Shown here one piece after another: positions 37,705 to 45,761 of a stretch of DNA of 64,000 nt; positions within the stretch are counted from its first letter, which is position 1; each line of letters begins with the position of its first letter. Where the stretch lies: contig NZ_WIAY01000004.1 of NCBI RefSeq assembly GCF_009467805.1, forward strand, positions 62,001 through 126,000, given 5' to 3'. Source of the stretch: Stenotrophomonas nematodicola. GTDB taxonomy: Bacteria > Pseudomonadota > Gammaproteobacteria > Xanthomonadales > Xanthomonadaceae. Below the pieces are notes generated by a model. The model had not been told where the DNA came from, searched no databases, and saw nothing but the letters and a program-made list of their open reading frames with translations. Position numbers and translations under genes: made by a program.

Positions 37705-38487
37705 TCAGGGTCCGTCTTGGATGAGGAAAATGGCGTACACGTTCTCGGTGTACGTGATGGGCGCGGCGGTGAGCAGCTCGCCGCCCGACGCCGCGCGGTA
37801 GCGCGATCCGGTCACGGCTATTTTGTCCAGCGTTGTGCTTTCGCCGCCGCCGAACCCATCGCGGACGGCCGTGCCCCAGGTGCCGGCCTGCACGCCATAG
37901 GCGAAGTTCGGTGCGACGTCGGAAATGCTGTACAGGCCGGTGATCTTCGTGCCGTACGCGCCGGCCAGGCCCTTGGCCGATTCGCGCGTCTGCGCGGCGG
38001 CTTCGGCCTTCAGTTCGCCCCGCAGGCGGCTTTCGCCCGAGTAGGTCGGTTCAGCGGTGCTGACCTGCACTTCGCGGCTGGCTTTCAGATCGCCGAGGAA
38101 GGCTTTCAGCGCCTGCGCATCGGAGAATTCGGCCTTCAGGTCGCGACTGGCGGCGGTGCCGTTGAACACCTCCTCATCGTTGCGATAGCGCGTGGAGGGG
38201 GCAATGCGCAGATTGGCGGCGCTCACAGTGCCATCGATGGCGCCGTGCTGGGCGAACAGCTGCAGCACGCGCTCGGCGTTGGCCTGTACGCGGGCGCGCG
38301 CGGTGTCGGTCTGCATGTCGACCGATTCCAGCGCCACCTTCACCGTGAAACGGTCCGGCATCACCGTGCGGGTGGCGCTGCCCTTCACCAGCAGATGCGG
38401 CTGCGACGGAATGGTGTTGGCCTGGCCCCACGCAGGGGCGACCGCGGCCAGTGTCGTCGACAACAGCAATGCGCTCAGCAGCTTCAT
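37705..38487 (-). CDS. Periplasmic SIMPL-domain (DUF541) protein inside the trp operon
   Basis: A 260-residue exported protein with a signal peptide ([21 protein letters not shown]) and a SIMPL domain (about 28-255, [36 protein letters not shown]). SIMPL proteins form ring-like periplasmic or outer-membrane-linked assemblies whose function is largely unknown. It has no obvious tie to tryptophan synthesis, but lies 60 bases after trpE and 2 bases before trpG, so it is part of the operon. AAGGAA precedes the ATG at 38487. Confidence 0.88.
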   Translation of the reverse strand: MKLLSALLLSTTLAAVAPAWGQANTIPSQPHLLVKGSATRTVMPDRFTVKVALESVDMQTDTARARVQANAERVLQLFAQHGAIDGTVSAANLRIAPSTRYRNDEEVFNGTAASRDLKAEFSDAQALKAFLGDLKASREVQVSTAEPTYSGESRLRGELKAEAAAQTRESAKGLAGAYGTKITGLYSISDVAPNFAYGVQAGTWGTAVRDGFGGGESTTLDKIAVTGSRYRAASGGELLTAAPITYTENVYAIFLIQDGP

Positions 38488-38547
38488 GCGGTATTCCTTG
38501 TCTGGATGATGCAGCGGACGCCGTGGCATGCGCCACGGCAGAGGAAC

Positions 38548-40023
38548 TCACAGGCCCTTGGCAGCCTGCGCAACGGCGCGGAACAGCGCGCGGCCCTTGT
38601 TCATGGTCTCGTCCCACTCCTTGCCCGGATCGGAGTCGTAGACGATGCCGGCGCCGGCCTGCACGTGCAGGCGGCCGTCCTTGATCACGGCGGTACGGAT
38701 CGCGATCGCGGTATCGGCATCACCGTGCCAGCCGATGTAACCGATGCTGCCGGCGTACACGTTGCGCTTGATCGGCTCCAGCTCGCGGATCACTTCCAGC
38801 GCGCGGATCTTCGGCGCCCCGCTGACGGTGCCGGCCGGGAAGGTCGCTCGCAGTACGTCGGCGTAGCTCAGGCCGGGCTGCAGCTGGCCGGTGACTTCGC
38901 TGACGATGTGCATGACATGGCTGTAGCGTTCGATCACGAACTGCTCGCCCACTTCCACCGTGCCTGCCCGGGAAACGCGACCGGCATCGTTGCGGCCAAG
39001 GTCGATCAGCATCAGGTGCTCGGCGCGCTCCTTCGGATCGGCCAGCAGTTCGGCTTCCAGCGCGTTGTCTTCTTCCACCGTGGCGCCACGCGGGCGGGTG
39101 CCGGCGATTGGCCGCACGGTGACTTCCCCGTCCTGGAGGCGGACCAGGATCTCGGGCGAAGAGCCCACGACCTGCACATCGCCGGTATCCAGGAAGTACA
39201 TGTACGGCGAGGGATTGAGCGCCCGCAGCGCGCGGTACACATCCACCGGGCGCGCCTTGAACGGCACGCTCAGGCGCTGGCTCAGCACCACCTGGAAGAT
39301 GTCGCCGGCGCGGATGTATTCCTTGGATTTGTCGACCGCGGCAATGAAGCCGTCGCGGGTGAAGCCGGACACGAAATCGTTCTCGTCGAGCACGTCGCGG
39401 GTGATCGGTGCCGGATAGCCCGCGCCGGGCGCGCGCAGCTTGGCCACCAGCGCATCCAGCCGGGCCTGTGCGTCGTCCCATGCGCCGGACTGGCCCGGGT
39501 CGGCGTGCACGGTCAGGTACAGGCGGCCCTTGAGGTTGTCGAACACCGCCAGGTCTTCGGAATGCAGCAGCAGGATGTCCGGGGTGCCCAGCTCATCGCG
39601 GCCGCGCGGCGGTGCCAGGCGCGGTTCGATGTAGCCGATGCACTCGAAGCCGAACCAGCCGACCAGGCCACCGGTGAAGCCCGGCAGGCCCGCCAGCTTG
39701 GGTACCGAGTGGGCGCTGCGCAGCGCCTCGACCTCGGTGAACGGGTCGGCGACTTCGCGGGTTTCCACGACCTGGCCGGCCTCACTGACGGTCAGGGTGT
39801 GGCCGTGGAAGGCATACACCCGGCGCGCCGGCAGGCCGATGATGGAGTAGCGCCCGAAGCGTTCGCCGCCTTCGACCGATTCGAACAGGTAGGTATGCGG
39901 GCCGTCGGCGAGCTTCAGATAGACCGAGAGCGGCGTGTCCAGGTCGGACAGCACTTCGCGGACGACGGGGATGCGGGTGTGGCCTTCAGCGGCCTGCTGC
40001 TGGAACTGCTCGAGCGTGATCAA
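38548..40023 (-). CDS. trpE: Anthranilate synthase component I
   Basis: A 491-residue chorismate-utilising enzyme that makes anthranilate with ammonia from TrpG, the first step of tryptophan synthesis. The N-terminal feedback site (LESVEGGERFGRYS-type; here FESVEGGERFGRYSIIG) and the C-terminal catalytic half (PSPYMYFLDTGDVQVVGSSP, GRNDAGRVSRAG, TFPAGTVSGAPKIRA) are intact. The start is TTG at 40021-40023: GGAAGGAAAG precedes it and no ATG or GTG yields the MITLEQFQQQ start. An overlapping Trp-rich leader frame lies across this start. Confidence 0.95.
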   Translation of the reverse strand: MITLEQFQQQAAEGHTRIPVVREVLSDLDTPLSVYLKLADGPHTYLFESVEGGERFGRYSIIGLPARRVYAFHGHTLTVSEAGQVVETREVADPFTEVEALRSAHSVPKLAGLPGFTGGLVGWFGFECIGYIEPRLAPPRGRDELGTPDILLLHSEDLAVFDNLKGRLYLTVHADPGQSGAWDDAQARLDALVAKLRAPGAGYPAPITRDVLDENDFVSGFTRDGFIAAVDKSKEYIRAGDIFQVVLSQRLSVPFKARPVDVYRALRALNPSPYMYFLDTGDVQVVGSSPEILVRLQDGEVTVRPIAGTRPRGATVEEDNALEAELLADPKERAEHLMLIDLGRNDAGRVSRAGTVEVGEQFVIERYSHVMHIVSEVTGQLQPGLSYADVLRATFPAGTVSGAPKIRALEVIRELEPIKRNVYAGSIGYIGWHGDADTAIAIRTAVIKDGRLHVQAGAGIVYDSDPGKEWDETMNKGRALFRAVAQAAKGL

Positions 40024-40153
40024 GACGACTTTCCTTCCGGGAAACGGCGGTGGCGGGACGGACGACGGCAACAGGCCACCATCGCCACCAGCGGCGAGCG
40101 GAAGAAAGGGAATGCGGGGTCGTCAGAATGGACACGCGGCGACTGTACCGCAT
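39986..40153 (-). promoter_or_regulatory. Possible Trp-sensing leader ORF overlapping the trpE start
   Basis: Within the 167-base gap before trpE, a frame from ATG 40153 (or GTG 40135) contains Trp-Trp-Arg-Trp-Trp (codons at 40076-40090). It is open through the trpE ribosome site and stops 37 bases inside trpE in a different frame. CCTTTCTTCC (40100-40109, minus strand) is nearly complementary to the trpE ribosome site GGAAGGAAAG (40029-40038), and the Trp codons (GGTGGCG) can pair with CGCCACC (40049-40055). No classical terminator is visible, so translational control is more likely than transcriptional attenuation. The leader start has only a weak ribosome site. Confidence 0.45.
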
Positions 40154-40190
40154 TGGCGGCACCGGATGGAACCCGGCGCCGCCATGAAGG

Positions 40191-41123
40191 TCAGCGCCGC
40201 GACAGCAGCGGGCTGTCCAGCGGCAGGTGCAGCCGGACCCGGCCCGGCACGCAGTCGATGCGGAAGCGGCGGGCACGGACCGGCTCGCCATCCAGGTTCA
40301 GGGTCAGCGGCTGGGCCGCCTCGATCTCCACCCAGGGGGCCTGGACGCGTTCGGCCACCTGCTCCAGCGCGCCACGCTTGCCGCCCGTGACCAGCGCGGT
40401 GAAGGTGGACGCGACTTCGCCGCTGAGCTCGGGAATCAGGGTGAGGTCCAGCAGGCCATCGTCGATGTGCGCGTCCGGACACAGCACCTGCCCGCCCCCG
40501 GCCTGGCGACCGTTGCCGACCCCCAGCGCAATGAAGCCCCCTTCCCAGTCGAAGCCGGGCGCGCGGACCCGCGCCTGGATCGGCTCGATGCGGCCCAGCC
40601 GCGAAATGCCGGTGACCAGGTACGCCAGGCCGCCCAGCATCTTCTTCAGGCCCTCGTCGGTATCCACAGTGACCTCGGTACCGAAGCCGCCACTGGCCAC
40701 GTTGGCGCACCACCAGCGCTCGCCGTCGGCGTCGATGCGCAACAGGTCCACCGGGCGCGGCGGCTCATGCTCGATCAGGGCCAGCGCCTGTTCGGGGTCG
40801 TCGGGAATCTCCGCCGCAGTGGCGAAGTCATTGGCGGTGCCCAGCGGCACCAGACCCAGCGACGGCAGCGCATCGGCATCCTCGTCCCGGTGCGCCAGCG
40901 TTTCGGCCACTTCACTGAGCGTGCCATCGCCGCCGGCGGCAATGATGGTCTCCACGCCATGCGCGATCGCCTCGGCCACATAGCGCTCGGCATCGCCCTC
41001 TTCCCAGGTCACCCGCACTTCCAGCGTGGCCCCGCGCTCACGCAGCGCGTGCACCGCCTCGCGCAGCTCGGCATTGCCGGTGGACTTGCCGTTCAGGATC
41101 AGACGCCATCGCTTGCCACGCAT
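40191..41123 (-). CDS. yegS: YegS-like lipid kinase
   Basis: A 310-residue member of the diacylglycerol/sphingosine kinase family. The nucleotide motif is [15 protein letters not shown] (about 62-76), followed by [15 protein letters not shown]; the C-terminal half is the beta-sandwich lipid-binding part ([20 protein letters not shown]). E. coli YegS phosphorylates phosphatidylglycerol in vitro. It lies upstream of trpE on the same strand with 167 bases between. Confidence 0.9.
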   Translation of the reverse strand: MRGKRWRLILNGKSTGNAELREAVHALRERGATLEVRVTWEEGDAERYVAEAIAHGVETIIAAGGDGTLSEVAETLAHRDEDADALPSLGLVPLGTANDFATAAEIPDDPEQALALIEHEPPRPVDLLRIDADGERWWCANVASGGFGTEVTVDTDEGLKKMLGGLAYLVTGISRLGRIEPIQARVRAPGFDWEGGFIALGVGNGRQAGGGQVLCPDAHIDDGLLDLTLIPELSGEVASTFTALVTGGKRGALEQVAERVQAPWVEIEAAQPLTLNLDGEPVRARRFRIDCVPGRVRLHLPLDSPLLSRR

Positions 41124-41254
41124 GCAGCACTTCCACGGATCAGGGAGGCGCAGGCTAGCAGTGCGCTGTGTCGGGGGCGGTGAACGCCGCGATCACGCGT
41201 GGGAAAGCGGCCCCACGGGGCCACCCTGTGTCGACGAAACCGGACACCGTCGAT

Positions 41255-41713
41255 TCAGCCGCCTGGGTTTTCCGGCGCATCCTCTTTGCCGACGGTGACG
41301 GATTTGTAGTGGTACTCCACCAGTGTCCACGCGCCGTTGTGGAAGGTGTAGCCCCAGGTTTCGGTACTTACTGCCGCGTCCCGGGAGGTAACGGTCATCC
41401 CGTCGCCTTGGTTGCCGCCGTTCGGCAGCGGCGTGGGCGGGCCTGCGCTGGGCGCGCGCGCGACGCTCGATCCGGTCAAGCCTGCTCGTGTCGTGAGCAC
41501 CTGGACCGTGCCGCGCCTGGACACCGGCGCGTACGCCTGCGAGCGTCCCGCGATCCAGTCGAGCCAGGATGCCGCGTCGACCGACCCCGCCGGATAGGTC
41601 GTTTTCGTGGTGATGCTGACAGGGTGGTCAGCGCGTTGCGCCAATACGGCAACCGGTGCCGTGGCAAGCACCCCTCCTAGTACCACAGATACCATCGCAG
41701 TCCGAAGCGTCAC
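41255..41713 (-). CDS. Small secreted protein of unknown function
   Basis: A 152-residue protein with a signal peptide (TLRTAMVSVVLGGVLATAPV, then AVLAQ) and no domain that I recognise. The mature part is rich in Thr/Ser/Val and contains SWLDWIAGRSQAYAPVSRRG and, near the end, TWGYTFHNGAWTLVEYHYKS. The GTG start is well supported by AAGGAG 6 bases upstream; a longer open frame upstream has no signal peptide at its start. The gene has no obvious operon partner. Confidence 0.65.
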   Translation of the reverse strand: MTLRTAMVSVVLGGVLATAPVAVLAQRADHPVSITTKTTYPAGSVDAASWLDWIAGRSQAYAPVSRRGTVQVLTTRAGLTGSSVARAPSAGPPTPLPNGGNQGDGMTVTSRDAAVSTETWGYTFHNGAWTLVEYHYKSVTVGKEDAPENPGG

Positions 41714-42151
41714 GTTGATCTCCTTGTGTGGCAGTGAAGCAAACGGCGGACGTTCGCCGGTCGCCTCTCCCTTGTAGCAGCCCGTCAGGCCGTCTTCTGA
41801 AGCCCGTTGATTGCTTTTCTCGATAGTGCGACGTCGCTGCTGAAATGGCACAGGGCGCGCCCCTTTCACACGAGTACCCGCGAACCGCAGCGGGGACGTG
41901 TGGACGTGCCTCGATGCGCTGCACGCCGCGTGGATGCACGCAGTTGCCGGTGCATGCATGGCCTGCGTGGCCCAGCACGGCGCGGGCGAGTGGCGCTGTC
42001 GCTTTCGACATAGACGCCGCGGTACAGGATTCTGCGTCGTCTGCACGCAGCGGGGAATGCGTCATCAAAGCGTCATCGCGCGCCCGGAGAATGGAAGGCC
42101 ATAGCAGGGACGACGGATGGAGGCAGGATCAGCCTCCGAATATTCCCAGGG
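41714..42151. other. Gene-poor stretch
   Basis: About 440 bases with no convincing coding frame. The open frames present are Arg/Ala-rich shadows without ribosome sites. It contains a perfect hairpin GGAGGC-AGGATCA-GCCTCC (42120-42138) just before the orphan terminator below. A small RNA on the plus strand is possible. Confidence 0.5.
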
Positions 42152-42181
42152 CCGCATCCGAGAGGGTGCGGTCTTTTTTTT
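42152..42181 (+). terminator. Orphan plus-strand intrinsic terminator
   Basis: CCGCATCC, a GAGA-type loop and GGTGCGG form a 7-8-bp stem followed by TC and eight T. All annotated neighbours here run on the minus strand, so no known transcript would use it. It suggests an unannotated plus-strand RNA. Confidence 0.75.
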
Positions 42182-42184
42182 GCA

Positions 42185-42673
42185 TCAGCCGGCGGCGAAT
42201 TCCCGCAGCGCGTCGCCTTCCATGCGGTACACCGTCCACTCGCTCTGCGGTTTCGCACCGGCGGCTTCATAGAACCTGATCGCCGGCTCGTTCCAGTCCA
42301 GCACCGACCATTCGAAACGGCCACAGCCTTCGGCGACCGCGATACGCGCGATGTGTTGCAGCAGCGCCTTGCCGGCACCGCTGCCGCGCTGCTGCGGACT
42401 GACGTACAGGTCTTCCAGGTAGATGCCGTTGCGGCCCAGCCAGGTGGAGTAGTTGTAGAAGTACACGGCGTAGCCGATGGCCTCGCCACCGGCCTCGCAG
42501 ATCAGCGCGTGCGCCTTGGCATCGGCGCCGAACAGGCTGGCGCGGATGCCGGCTTCGTCGGTCTGCACCGACGACTCGGCCTTCTCATAGATCGCCAGCT
42601 CGCGGATGAAGCGCAGGATCAGCGCTGCATCGTCGGCGGTGGCCACGCGGATGGTCACAGTGGCCACCGGCAT
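42185..42673 (-). CDS. GNAT-family N-acetyltransferase
   Basis: A 162-residue acetyltransferase of the spermidine/thialysine (SSAT-like) group. The acetyl-CoA loop is QQRGSGAGKALLQHIAR, preceded by GIYLEDLYVSP, and the N-terminus IRVATADDAALILRFIRELA followed by YEKAE matches the same group. The probable substrate is a small amine or lysine analogue. It starts just 3 bases after the rpe stop, so the two are co-transcribed. Confidence 0.87.
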   Translation of the reverse strand: MPVATVTIRVATADDAALILRFIRELAIYEKAESSVQTDEAGIRASLFGADAKAHALICEAGGEAIGYAVYFYNYSTWLGRNGIYLEDLYVSPQQRGSGAGKALLQHIARIAVAEGCGRFEWSVLDWNEPAIRFYEAAGAKPQSEWTVYRMEGDALREFAAG

Positions 42674-42676
42674 GGC

Positions 42677-43354
42677 TCAGCCCCTGGCCTGGGCGACGTT
42701 GTGGCGCATCTGCGCGATCACGTCCTGGTAGCTGGAGGTGGCGTTGAAGATCGCCGAGCCGGCCACGAACGCATCGGCACCGGCGGCGGCGATCGCGCCG
42801 ATGTTGTCGGCCTTCACGCCACCGTCGATCTCCAGCCGCACGTCGCGGCCGCTGGCATCGATTTTCTGGCGCACCACGCGCAGCTTGTCCAGCGCCGAGG
42901 GAATGAACGCCTGGCCGCCGAAGCCCGGGTTGACCGACATCAGCAGCACCAGGTCCAGGTCGTCCAGCACCCAGTCCAGGATGTCCACCGGGGTGGCCGG
43001 GTTGAGCACGATGCCCGGCTTGCAGCCCAGCGAACGGATCAGCTGGATGGTGCGGTGGACGTGGCGGGAGGCTTCCGGGTGGAAGCTGATGTAGGTGGCA
43101 CCGGCCTCGGCGAAGTCCGGAATGATGCGGTCCACCGGCTCCACCATCAGGTGCACGTCGATCGGCGCGGTGACGCCGTGCTTGCGCAGCGCCTGGCAGA
43201 CCATCGGGCCGATGGTCAGGTTGGGCACGTAATGGTTGTCCATCACATCGAAATGCACCCAGTCCGCACCGGCGGCGAGCACGTTGTCCACTTCCTCGCC
43301 AAGGCGGGCGAAGTTCGCGGACAGGATGGAGGGGGCGATGATGCAGTTGGACAT
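42677..43354 (-). CDS. rpe: Ribulose-phosphate 3-epimerase
   Basis: A 225-residue TIM-barrel enzyme of the pentose phosphate pathway. The signature residues are present: [45 protein letters not shown] and [12 protein letters not shown]. Two Asp and two His metal ligands are conserved. Confidence 0.96.
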   Translation of the reverse strand: MSNCIIAPSILSANFARLGEEVDNVLAAGADWVHFDVMDNHYVPNLTIGPMVCQALRKHGVTAPIDVHLMVEPVDRIIPDFAEAGATYISFHPEASRHVHRTIQLIRSLGCKPGIVLNPATPVDILDWVLDDLDLVLLMSVNPGFGGQAFIPSALDKLRVVRQKIDASGRDVRLEIDGGVKADNIGAIAAAGADAFVAGSAIFNATSSYQDVIAQMRHNVAQARG

Positions 43355-43397
43355 GGCCGGGGCCTTCAGGACGTGGACGGGGAGGCGCCGCGCGGGG

Positions 43398-43727
43398 TCA
43401 GCGCTTGCGCAGGGTCTTGATGCGGTCGTAGGCGGCGTTGAGCAGGCGCGACTTGCGCTCGGCCTGCTGGCGCAGCTCCGGGGCGGCGCCGACGACCTTG
43501 TCGGGGTGGTACTGGGAGATCAGCCGGCGGTAGGCCAGATCGACCTCGGCGTCGGTCGCCTCGGAGGTCAGCCCCAGCTCCCGGTAGGGGTTCTCCCTGT
43601 TCAGGCGGAACCAGTCGGCGTCGAAGGCATGCCCGATCAACAGGCCGACCACGGCCCCGAACAGCGGATTGGGCCTGAAAAGCAGGGCGCCAGCGATGAA
43701 TCCGAGCAGTTTTCCGTACCAGCGCAT
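43398..43727 (-). CDS. Short membrane-anchored J-domain protein (mini-DjlA)
   Basis: A 109-residue protein. The N-terminus [19 protein letters not shown] and the following Gly-rich membrane stretch with GHAFD copy the start of DjlA, and the C-terminus is a J domain (about 45-108) with the HPD motif (QYHPDKVVG) needed to stimulate DnaK. The central TerB domain of true DjlA (about 270 aa) is absent, so this is a shortened version. It should recruit DnaK to the inner membrane. Confidence 0.82.
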   Translation of the reverse strand: MRWYGKLLGFIAGALLFRPNPLFGAVVGLLIGHAFDADWFRLNRENPYRELGLTSEATDAEVDLAYRRLISQYHPDKVVGAAPELRQQAERKSRLLNAAYDRIKTLRKR

Positions 43728-43870
43728 GGTCGTAAGGGCGGCCGGGTCGACAAAGGAGCCTCATTTTACGTCACAGCGGGCCCAACCCGCTTTACACTAG
43801 GCCGCCCGCTGTCTGTGCGGGCCCTCCGGGTCCCCTGGACAGCTGTCTTGACGAAGCCTCAGGAGTGCCC

Positions 43871-44797
43871 GTGCCGACCACGTTGTTGCAATCCGATCTC
43901 CCCGGCCTGCCCTTGCGCCATCGCGGCAAGGTGCGTGATGTTTTCGACATTCCGCGCGACCGGCTGCCCGCCGGCACTCCGCCGGGGGACTACCTGCTGA
44001 TGGTCGCTACCGACCGTCTGTCGGCCTTCGACGTGGTGCTGCCCGATCCGATTCCCGGCAAGGGCGAAATGCTCTGCCAGGTGTCGAACTTCTGGTTCGC
44101 CAAGACCGCGCACCTGATGCCCAACCACCTGACCGGCATCGACGTGGCCAGCGTGCTGCCCGAGGGCGTTGACCCGGCGCTGTACGCCAAGCGCGCAGTG
44201 GTGACCCGCAAGCTGAAGCCGGTGCCGGTGGAAGCGATTGCCCGCGGCTACCTGATCGGCAGCGGCTGGAAGGACTACCAGCGCACCGGCAAGATCAGCG
44301 GCATCGATCTGCCCGACGGCCTGCGCCAGGCCGAACAGCTGCCCGAGCCGATCTTCACCCCCTCGACCAAGGCCGCCGTGGGCGACCATGACGAGAACAT
44401 CGATTTCGATGCGATGGTGAAGGCGGTCGGTGCGGACCTGGCCGAGCGCGTGCGCGACGCCACCCTGCGCATCTACAAGTTCGCCGCCGACTACGCGCGC
44501 GAGCGCGGCATCATCCTGGCCGATACCAAGTTCGAGTTCGGGACCGATGCCGATGGCCGCCTCTACATCATGGACGAGATGCTGACGCCGGATTCCTCGC
44601 GTTACTGGCCGGCCGACGAGTACGAGGTGGGCACCAGCCCACCGAGCTACGACAAGCAGTTCGTACGCGATTACCTGGAAACGCTGGACTGGGGCAAGAC
44701 CGCTCCGGGCCCGAGCATCCCGGCGGAGATCATCGAGCGCACCCGCGCCAAGTACGCCGAGGCGCTGCAGCGCCTGGCCGGCATCTCGGTCGATTGA
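43871..44797 (+). CDS. purC: SAICAR synthase (purine synthesis)
   Basis: A 308-residue enzyme joining CAIR and aspartate in purine synthesis. It belongs to the longer class (about 300 aa), not the 237-aa E. coli class. Motifs: [45 protein letters not shown] and [17 protein letters not shown]. The GTG at 43871 is chosen because AGGAG lies 5 bases upstream; another GTG two codons earlier overlaps that site. Confidence 0.96.
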   Translation: MPTTLLQSDLPGLPLRHRGKVRDVFDIPRDRLPAGTPPGDYLLMVATDRLSAFDVVLPDPIPGKGEMLCQVSNFWFAKTAHLMPNHLTGIDVASVLPEGVDPALYAKRAVVTRKLKPVPVEAIARGYLIGSGWKDYQRTGKISGIDLPDGLRQAEQLPEPIFTPSTKAAVGDHDENIDFDAMVKAVGADLAERVRDATLRIYKFAADYARERGIILADTKFEFGTDADGRLYIMDEMLTPDSSRYWPADEYEVGTSPPSYDKQFVRDYLETLDWGKTAPGPSIPAEIIERTRAKYAEALQRLAGISVD

Positions 44798-44802
44798 TGC
44801 AT

Positions 44803-44833
44803 GTCCCCCGTCGCCGCAACGGCGACGGGGGAC
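44803..44833 (+). terminator. Hairpin after purC
   Basis: A perfect 14-bp GC-rich stem (GTCCCCCGTCGCCG / CGGCGACGGGGGAC) with CAA loop, beginning 5 bases after the purC stop. No T-run follows. Confidence 0.6.
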
Positions 44834-44913
44834 GTCGACCGTGGGTGGGCGGGGACACGCGACGCCGCGATGGGCGGGCTCCGGGAGTATCCTGTGCCCA
44901 CTCCGGAGGCTCA

Positions 44914-45399
44914 ATGTCCACGACGACCCAGCTTGAGCGGCCCATCGACCGCTACTTCGCCAGCTATTCCGACGACCACCGCAATGCGATCAACCAGCGC
45001 ATCCATGTGATCGCGGTGCCGGCGATCATGTGGTCGGTGATCGCGCTGCTGTGGTGCCTGCCGCCGTTGATCACCTGGTTCCAGTACGGGATCTGGGCCG
45101 GTCTGGCGATGTTCGCCGCGTGGGCCTACTACAACCGTCTGTCACGCCGGCTCGGCTACGGGATGCTCGCCCTGTTCTTCGTCAGCGGCTGCCTGTGCCG
45201 GCTGCTGGAAGCCGAAATCGGCCTGCGTGGCCTGTTCTGGCTGGGCCTGGGCGTATTCGCCGTGGCCTGGGTGGCGCAGTTCATCGGCCACAAATTCGAG
45301 GGCCGCAAGCCCAGCTTCCTCACCGATCTGGTCTACCTGTTGATCGGCCCGGCCTGGGTGATGGCCAAGGTCTACCGTCGCCTGGACTGGCGCTTCTGA
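44914..45399 (+). CDS. DUF962 (Mpo1-like) membrane protein
   Basis: A 161-residue protein with four or so helices (about 33-50, 55-72, 85-102, 108-128). It carries the DUF962 features: YFASYSDDHRNAINQRIHVI near the start and QFIGHKFEGRKPSFLTDLVY near the end; the histidines are likely iron ligands. The yeast family member Mpo1 is an Fe(II) dioxygenase that shortens 2-hydroxy fatty acids; whether that holds here is unknown. GGAGG precedes the ATG. Confidence 0.83.
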   Translation: MSTTTQLERPIDRYFASYSDDHRNAINQRIHVIAVPAIMWSVIALLWCLPPLITWFQYGIWAGLAMFAAWAYYNRLSRRLGYGMLALFFVSGCLCRLLEAEIGLRGLFWLGLGVFAVAWVAQFIGHKFEGRKPSFLTDLVYLLIGPAWVMAKVYRRLDWRF

Positions 45400-45650
45400 A
45401 CGCACTTTCCTGAACGAGGCGACATGCTCACCGGCGGTCCACGCGCCGGCGTCCAGCATCCCCATCAGGCCCCCATCCGGGTACGCTGGCGTTCAGCTCC
45501 GTGACCGTCCGCCTTCTTCCGCAGGCCCTGCCATTGCTGGCCGGAACCCGCTCGGCACCCCCTGCGACCGGCCACGTTCGGCAAAGCCGCTCCATCGGTT
45601 CCATACGGCCCGCGACGCTCCCGGATGGACCCACTGACGAGGCTGAAAAA

Positions 45651-45761
45651 ATGAATCAGCGCACGTTACATGCAGTTCGATGCGTATTCGGGAGTATCGG
45701 CGACAATTGCCTGCCTGTTAGACTGAACGACCTGCTCGTGAATCCCGCATTCCCTGCATGA
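45651..45761 (+). CDS. Possible 36-residue ORF coupled to the Mrp operon
   Basis: The stretch 45400-45757 before the Mrp operon has no recognised gene. Its last part holds a 36-codon frame (MNQRTLHAVRCVFGSIGDNC...) with GAGG 9 bases before the ATG. Its TGA overlaps the mrpA start codon (ATGA), and mrpA has no good ribosome site of its own, so translation coupling is plausible. No homologues are known to me, so it may be a leader or only chance. Confidence 0.3.
   Translation: MNQRTLHAVRCVFGSIGDNCLPVRLNDLLVNPAFPA

Noticed and set aside
40024..40190. Classical transcription attenuator before trpE
   Set aside because: There are tandem Trp codons but no stem followed by a T-run before trpE; translational control is the better reading.
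41845..42279. 144-codon plus-strand frame in the gap near 42 kb
   Set aside because: No ribosome site, runs through the orphan terminator and into the GNAT gene antisense; Arg/Ala-rich composition.
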